Positions 58,102-64,000 of a stretch of 64,000 nt of DNA are shown one piece after another; within the stretch, counting starts at the first letter, position 1, and each line of letters opens with the position of its first letter. The translations under genes were made by a program, and so were the position numbers. Under the pieces are notes generated by a model. It was not told where the DNA came from. It worked only from the letters and a program-made list of their open reading frames with translations, and did not search any database. The stretch is from assembly GCF_932274485.2 (NCBI RefSeq), contig NC_065882.2:54163431-54227430 (forward strand). The letters are read 5' to 3'. Source of the stretch: Patella vulgata. Its lineage: Eukaryota > Mollusca > Gastropoda > Patellidae.

Positions 58102-58336
58102 GCAATTACTCATTATTAAGACAAAAATCAAAAACGTTCATTTTCCCTTTTGACAGTGTATCTCTTTGCGAGTGAAATTGGGCTGTCAGATAAGACGCCC
58201 ATTTGAACTGTTTATGTTCATGTGTAGGCAATTGGCCTGTTATTAACATACACTGGTTACCTCTAATAAAAACAGCAGTGCATTTCCGCAGTTTTGTATT
58301 GTTTCTGAATATCCCCTACTTATTTTGACGAGTCTA
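57931..58336 (+). mobile_element. Tc1-type element, 3' half only
   Basis: It contains the C-terminal transposase codons (57931-58101), about 205 bp of 3' untranslated DNA and a right TIR reading AATATCCCCTACTTATTTTG then ACGAGTCTATA (58309-58336). The 5' part is missing; sequence left of 57931 shows no relation. It abuts a MULE fragment, suggesting insertion into that element. Confidence 0.82.
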
Positions 58337-58340
58337 TATC

Positions 58341-58470
58341 TGATCATTTATCAGAAAAACAAATAAATCTGTTGAAGAATAAATAATAACAAAAAAATGG
58401 CCGAAACGTTCTATTTCTTAAAAAAAAAAAATGGCTGAAAAATCCTATGCCGATATGTCCACTGACCATC
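58341..58470 (+). mobile_element. MULE derivative, right end
   Basis: AATCTGTTGAAGAATAA corresponds to TNKSVEE, matching TNESVEK of the 40 kb fragment in the opposite orientation. It is followed by GGCCGAAACGTTC, an A-run and GGCTGAAAAATCCTATGCCG plus ATATGTCCACTGACC. The same transposase-to-terminus junction is present at 40 kb. The left part is missing where the Tc1 fragment ends. Confidence 0.6.
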
Positions 58471-60140
58471 CAGTCACACAGTATTCTAGATCAAATGAAA
58501 CTAGTGTGTTATCTTTTTATGTCACAGAAGTTATTTTATTTGGGTTTTAAGTCAACAGTCAATTCGAAAATAAATCTAATAGATATTGGGGTATAATATA
58601 AATAAACACTTTCTGTTTAGAATGGTCAGACTGTTATTCATCATTTGCACAATCTTTGCCTCTAATGATTAGTTGTATCATGTTAACAATAATTTATCAA
58701 AATTCTATAAACAGGATGATTAAAATGAGATTATTTTCATACAAACTCAATATACTCATCTCATTTTAAAAATGGGTTACGTGCTTTCAAAATTTAATTT
58801 AAAAAGGCAATGATTGTCTCTGCCCATAGATGTACATGTATGCTTTTATTTATCTAGAGACTTCAAGCCCAAAGAGTCCATGATAATGAGAGAATTTATT
58901 GATCACAATCATTACAATACGTTTTTTGTAAGTCCCCTGTGCTTTTTATCCAGAAGATCTATTTTCAGTTGATTACATCTCTCAGTTAAAATATTCTATA
59001 AAATTATTATATTGTACATGTATATTAACACTTCAAGTTAAGGTAGGAGTTGGTAAAGTTTTCAGTGTAACCTATGTAAACATTCAAATACAAAGCTAAA
59101 GCAAAGCTTGACACAGAATTAGATCAACATTTCTTACTTTGAATAAATGTTCTCAGATCTATTCATACAGAGATGTTGATACTAATCTTTTTACTTTGTT
59201 AGAGAGTACGTACATATAACGATAAAATTAAATCAATCCAAATACATTGATTTTGCTTACTGTTGTAAATTTGTATTTTAGCCTATTTTAAGGCACAACA
59301 TATCTCTAAAGTGAAAAATAGGTACTATATTAATGCAAAGACCGTTGTCACATCCGTATTAAGCCTGCCGCACACTGTGCGACAACTTAAGCGAAGAGTT
59401 TGGTGACAAATATCTCTGCAATATAAGTGGAGTGAGCATACTACACAACGACTTTGGTGATCACAAAAAAAACCCTGTCACATGCCTTGTCATGTGACTC
59501 CTCTAAATGCATTTTAGTCGTCATCGCGTTGAATACTTCAATTAATATTGTTTTGTACATGATGATCAGGCGGTGTAGCCATCTTAGTACAACGCTGTCG
59601 AGTGCAGTGCGTTTATAGTATTCTAAGTAACGAGCTCAAATTGTGCGACACTTGTATGTATAGAAAACAGGCTACGTGAGGATGAGTCCAGAAATATTCC
59701 AGAGCATCCTAGATATTATAATGGTGTGATAATCTGCCAATCGCTAAGATAATTAAACATACATTATGCAAGGGCTAAATCTGCCTATTGTAGGTCTTTC
59801 TTTAGGCATGAAATGTTATATAAACTATTAATTAGACATTGATTAACGTATCCAGACCATAATCAACTCTCGATGTCAACACTAGCCTGCGATAATTGTT
59901 GGATTATGATCCGCTTTGCTGCATAACTTTCCTTCTCGATTTAACGAATAAATGGATAATCGAGACTATGATATTTGTCATACCGACTTTAGTAATGATG
60001 ACCGAGGCTATGCGGAACGTTAATCCCATCTATTGTTTTTGTTGATTTATTATATTGTTTAACAGTTTATGTTCATCTATCGAAATGTCAGTTTTAATAA
60101 CAACATTTGCTTTTATCCTATTATCGGATTTTCCTTAAAT
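58471..60140. other. No gene; one dispersed repeat and a CGCACACTGTGCGAC motif
   Basis: 59368-59386 holds GCCGCACACTGTGCGAC, a short palindrome, and a related TTGTGCGACACTTG lies near 59640. This suggests a small decayed inverted-repeat element between them, but the ends are not well matched. Confidence 0.35.
59768..59885 (+). repeat. Dispersed repeat, inverted relative of 35800-35915
   Basis: CTGCCTATTGTAGGTCTTTC, TTTAGGCATG and CCAGACCATAATCAACTC correspond to the reverse of the 35.8 kb copy. Family unknown. Confidence 0.65.
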
Positions 60141-60141
60141 A

Positions 60142-60610
60142 TACTCTTCAAAAAAATTAGGGGATATTGAAATGCAAATACCTATGCTGGTTGTGATTTG
60201 ATAAATAGTCATGGACACTTAACATGCTTTGAGAGTGTGTTCACAGATGAAGAACTTATCGCCCCAACAGAACCACTGAGCTGCAAGTGCAACACGCAAT
60301 AGCGCCATACACGTGGGAGGGGTTCATTTGACACTTCAAGGAAGGGTTGATGAAAACTGCCGCGTGCTGATTTATCCTATCCATGTTTGCTTTCCTATCG
60401 GTTCTTGCATAATATTTACTGTTTAGCGTATCTTTGCTTTAGTGTGTTACGTTTAATTTGCAATGGGACGTCTTCAACATGATAAATGTCTACGTGCTAT
60501 TGGCATGCTTCAAATGGGTTCTACAATGCGAGCAGTAGCCAACATGCTTAATGTGTCACAGTCTGTGATCAGCAGACTGTGGAACCGGTACCAACAAACA
60601 CACATGCCGT
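60142..60610 (+). mobile_element. Tc1-type element, 5' half only
   Basis: The left TIR TATACTCTTCAAAAAAATTA then GGGGATATTG begins at about 60142. About 300 bp of leader follow, then the transposase start at 60463. Similarity ends near 60609. Confidence 0.85.
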
Positions 60611-60639
60611 TTTTATTCGTTCCATTTTATGTGCCGTAG
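60463..60639 (+). pseudogene. Tc1 transposase N-terminal fragment
   Basis: The ATG at 60463 opens MGRLQHDKCLRAIGMLQMGS, TMRAVANMLNVSQSVISRLW and NRYQQTHMP. This matches the helix-turn-helix region of the intact copy (RLRALGMLQIGTTQAVLART, MNVSQSVISRLWSRY). After about codon 49 the match ends and the frame stops at TAG 60637-60639. The GRPR motif and catalytic domain are absent. It might be the lost front half of the 57.9 kb fragment or an independent copy. Confidence 0.88.
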
Positions 60640-63600
60640 AGTTGCTTAATTTTTGGCCTATTCTTTATATTCAACCGTGTTTCTGGCATGTTGGGTCTTT
60701 AACATAAAAATATTATGGTGGCTTTATTTTGGGTAAGATTTTAGAAAAGTCCCTCTGTTTTTAATCCGAGAAGAACCACAACAATTTATAAAGCAGGTGG
60801 TTCTGAATTGCTTTCGGCTAGGTTACAAAAATGTTGAAATGAGGGCTAGCATAAAGTGGGTAGACCCATGGAATATTATAACACACGAATGTATGCAATT
60901 GTCAAAGTTGGTGAACATGGATTCAAAAATCTGTCAAATTTGGTAGACATTGGCCATAAATGTCCAAAATAGTCAATGCTTCATTGGATTTTCGAGACTA
61001 TGATACTTTTTTGTAGCACATCAAACATTATCAGGAAAGCCAACTTCATTCTACAATTGACAGGCTGCCTGATCAATGTAAATCTGAATATAGGACCTTT
61101 AATTTTCATTTCATCCGGACAATCAATTATACACTTTAACACTATCTGCATGCACATAATCTTGTCAACACCTTACAGACTAAATCTATCATCTAATCTT
61201 TTTAAAATTTACATAAAATGTTGTTGACAAAAACTTCTAGAATCTTGTCAATACATCAATGGCATTTCGCAGTACAGAGATTTTATTTTTTCTTTACCCC
61301 AAAAAAACACAATTTGATTACTTCGACTTTGTTGCTGAAGGCATATGTTTGTTGCCTGGCATCCTAAATTTTGAGAAATTAAAAAGCCATGTATTGATTT
61401 GAAAATGACTGTTTAAGATTTGACAACATAAAATTCTTGCTCAATTCATTCAAAATATATACAATTACATATATAAAGAAATTAATTTCTTGGAAAATAT
61501 AAATTGATTTCGTGTATGCAGATATAATTTGTTTGTATTATGATTTGTTTGAACACTCGAGGTCATTTCTGACATATAAATCAGTATTTCATAAGAAGTT
61601 GTCTGAAACAGAATTACGCAGAATAAATATGACACATTGTACCCATTGAAATGGCTAGTAAAACAAGGATTATTATTAATGGAAATTGTATGATAAATCA
61701 CAACTGTTTTGATTACAGCTATAACATTTGATTTATCTGATTTAATTGTGAATTTCCTTTATGTATAGTTATCTTGTTCTGTATCAATATTTTTGGCCAT
61801 TCTAAAATGGTGTGTGCATGTAGTAATTGAGTCACAAGTTCCACTGCTCACCACTTGTCATCCTTTTTTAACATTTCAATAAGCAGCAATATTCGCCACC
61901 ATAAATGTGTCGGTTAGAAATTAGATTTCCTCAGAAAGCCTGAAGCTAACCAAATATTTCTTGAAATAGTTAAACTACATCCATCCCACTGGTGTATTAG
62001 GTACTTATAACATCTTTTCTTGCCCGATCCCTCAGAGAATAACAACCCAATACCCAACTGAAATTATACCCTCATTAACGATTTTAGTTTGGAACAGCCT
62101 AATCTATTTACTGAACCACCCATTTGTGTTTTATTGCATCAGATTCAACCAAAATGTGTTCTACGTTTTGTAGCCTTGGGCACACTGACAAGTCAATTGA
62201 CAATTAGGAAGAAAAAATGCAGAAAACAATCAGCTGCTGACGACACATCAATGGCAGGCTGTGTGACCAGCATGACGATTACAATACCGGTTCATTTCCG
62301 TACAATCTTTTCAACAATACAACTCTCAGCTTGGCGCCACGGCTAATAAATTACCATGTTTATATGTTATTTTCTTAAATACAACGCGATTGTGTACATA
62401 AACACTGTGTTTGTGGACAGTAATTACAACCAAAATTGATAAAAAAAAGTCACAGTGTGTTTATTCAGATGTGATTTTTTATTTTCTTTTGAACCATAAA
62501 TGTGTTGGGTTTTTTTTAAATCGGACAGATTACAATTTAATATCCTTTTCCACATTTTAATATTAAGTATAGGTAGACAAAACTGCACACAAGCAACCCC
62601 ATACAACAAACCCATGGACATCACACACAGACATTGCAAGTAATAAACAACAAATGTATATACCTGTTATCAAGTCAAGTTCAAGGGGCCAGTCATAAGC
62701 ATTAACTGTGTTGCACAGTCCAGGGCTTGTAGTGGTACAGACTTGACGCAAAACAAAGATAACATTAAGGCAGACTGGAACATTTTCAAAATGTGGGATC
62801 ATTCTAGTGTGAGTCATAATAAGCTATATGCTCCAAGAAATGTATATGTTTATACATTGAAGAAAACTGTTAATAACTATTCATTTTTGAGAAATGCGAT
62901 AAAATAAGTAAAAATTAGATGGTAATCGCAAGGGATCAAAACATATGAAGCGCATGAAAAAATGTATTTGTATCATAAATACAAAGTTAGGGCACAAGTC
63001 ATTATGCCTAGCAGTAAATGCAAGACAGAAGCAACAGAAAAGATGTGACAGATCTTGATGGCTATAGTGGTCTGTCGAATGGTGTATTTTGATGGGAATT
63101 ATCTACCAACTGACGTCATAAGTTTGAACGTTAAAAATATATTAGGAAAAAAGAAAAAAAGTCAGGATAGAATTTCGGAAAGCACTAAAATAGTTAAAAT
63201 TAACAATTTGGGAATAAAAATTCACAAGTGGAAAAATATGAACCCTAGGACATGTTAAGGAATTTGAGCAGCGGGGTAGTCTGTGGTGGAGACAATGTCA
63301 TGTTTGGTGTGAGGCCTTGATTACCGGTAGTTATAAACAGACTTGTCAATCTTGGTATGTTGAAGAAAGAGAATTTTTGAGATATCTATTATAATATGTA
63401 TATGTTCCACCCTCAGCAATGCATTCTGATTTCTTATTCTGGAAAACAAAAGCTCTTCGTTACATATTGTTAAAAATCAGAGTATCTGTGGATAGAATAC
63501 ATTTTTACATACGAGTGCCTGTGGATACATTACATAGAGTAACAAACATCTGGTATGTAAGTATGAAGTCAAAGGTATTTTATACCTTCCAAAACGAATT

Positions 63601-64000
63601 GCTCCAATTATCAAAAATACCAACATTAAATTTATTATCAATTTATTGTCAAGAACAGTGGCAGAATTTTCTTTATTTTGAGAAACAATTTAAACTTCAC
63701 GGACCATAAGCAACTCAGTAAAACAAAATCAGTTGCTTTAAGGCCTTAAATTCTATAAGTTTTCAATTTCCACCACTCTTCTTAAGTATTTGTCTCGATC
63801 ACATATTAGTCAATACGTGATCAGCAAAAATGTCTTCTAATTGGAAATATGTCACAATGCCACAGCCTTAGGTGTGAAGAATAGTTAATTTCAATATGAT
63901 ACAACTAGGAACTCTTTTTATGAACTAAAAGATTAGCTAGAGCTCAGACAATCTCATTTAAAATCAAAGAAATACATGTACATGTGCCGGTATATGGCAT
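60640..64000. other. No gene recognised
   Basis: AT-rich DNA. Frames at 62089-62346 and 63419-63709 have no motif I recognise. A short internal repetition (GT(A/G)TCTGTGGATAGAATACAT and GTGCCTGTGGATACATTACAT) lies at 63480-63540. Confidence 0.4.

Noticed and set aside
40197-58470. A single 18.3 kb element bounded by the inverted GTGGACAT-type ends at 40.2 and 58.47 kb
   Set aside because: The 40 kb copy has its own right end near 40697, no matching target duplication flanks the pair, and the interval holds no gene set of a giant element. Two separate MULE derivatives explain it.
1-64000. LTR, retroviral, Polinton or toxin remnants
   Set aside because: I looked for reverse transcriptase, integrase, protease, polymerase B and capsid-like motifs in the translated frames and for paired long terminal direct repeats, and saw none.

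Overview
This 64 kb window looks like AT-rich intergenic or intronic DNA from an invertebrate. A mollusc is the best guess, inferred from tRNA-derived SINEs, tandem-repeat-cored non-autonomous elements and many small DNA transposons. There is no bacterial-style gene layout: open frames are short and most arise inside repeats. I found no rRNA gene, no free-standing tRNA gene, no CRISPR array and no LTR, retroviral or Polinton-like element. The only long intact frame is a Tc1-type transposase (46229-47239, minus). The best host-gene candidate is one predicted signal-peptide exon (44987-45080, plus).

The window is dominated by a hairpin-ended element family, called HPE here. Its 5' end starts near AACCAGCGGCTGCCAGGCAG and runs into GGATACGCCCACATTTT. 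Its 3' end is a GAAA-capped hairpin (arms ATACGTCCACAT and ATGTGGGCGTAT) followed by an A-run. Core A, a dimeric unit of about 318 bp, fills loci at 2.1, 3.7-5.1, 15.8-16.8, 22.5-24.7 (reversed), 25.3-27.1, 30.0-31.5, 32.3-33.2, 40.7-41.3 and 53.3-53.9 kb. The same 3' end also closes three unrelated tandem arrays: core B (13.0-14.45 kb), core C (17.5-18.2 kb) and a worn core D (0.2-0.77 kb). One kind of terminus carrying several different satellite cores is the most unusual feature here.

Layout. 0-2 kb: SINE-A, core D, piggyBac-like element with TTAA duplication. 2-8 kb: HPE pieces, then unique DNA. 8-12.9 kb: SINE-A, repeat R with a fresh 251-bp duplication, a perfect palindrome. 13-18.2 kb: HPE cores B, A, C. 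18-22.4 kb: a full-length SINE-A with perfect 12-bp target duplication, a long-TIR foldback element, a second copy of R. 22.5-33.7 kb: HPE arrays, a 263-bp duplication, SINE-B, a mariner-like MITE. 36.9-39.4 kb: a satellite in two opposed arms. 39.6-41.3 kb: hAT-like MITE, MULE derivative holding a SINE-B, HPE. 41-56 kb: mostly unique DNA with the candidate exon, the transposase, a triple bZIP-like site cluster and a TATA/CCAAT promoter candidate. 56-60.6 kb: SINEs, Tc1 3' half, second MULE fragment, Tc1 5' half. 60.6-64 kb: nothing recognised.

Functional links are inferred. SINE-A and SINE-B share a 3' tail, so one LINE machinery may move both. The intact Tc1 transposase is related to the two broken Tc1 fragments. 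No autonomous partner for HPE, SINE, hAT-like or MULE copies lies in the window. Boundaries were read by eye and are good to about 5-20 bp unless a target duplication is named.
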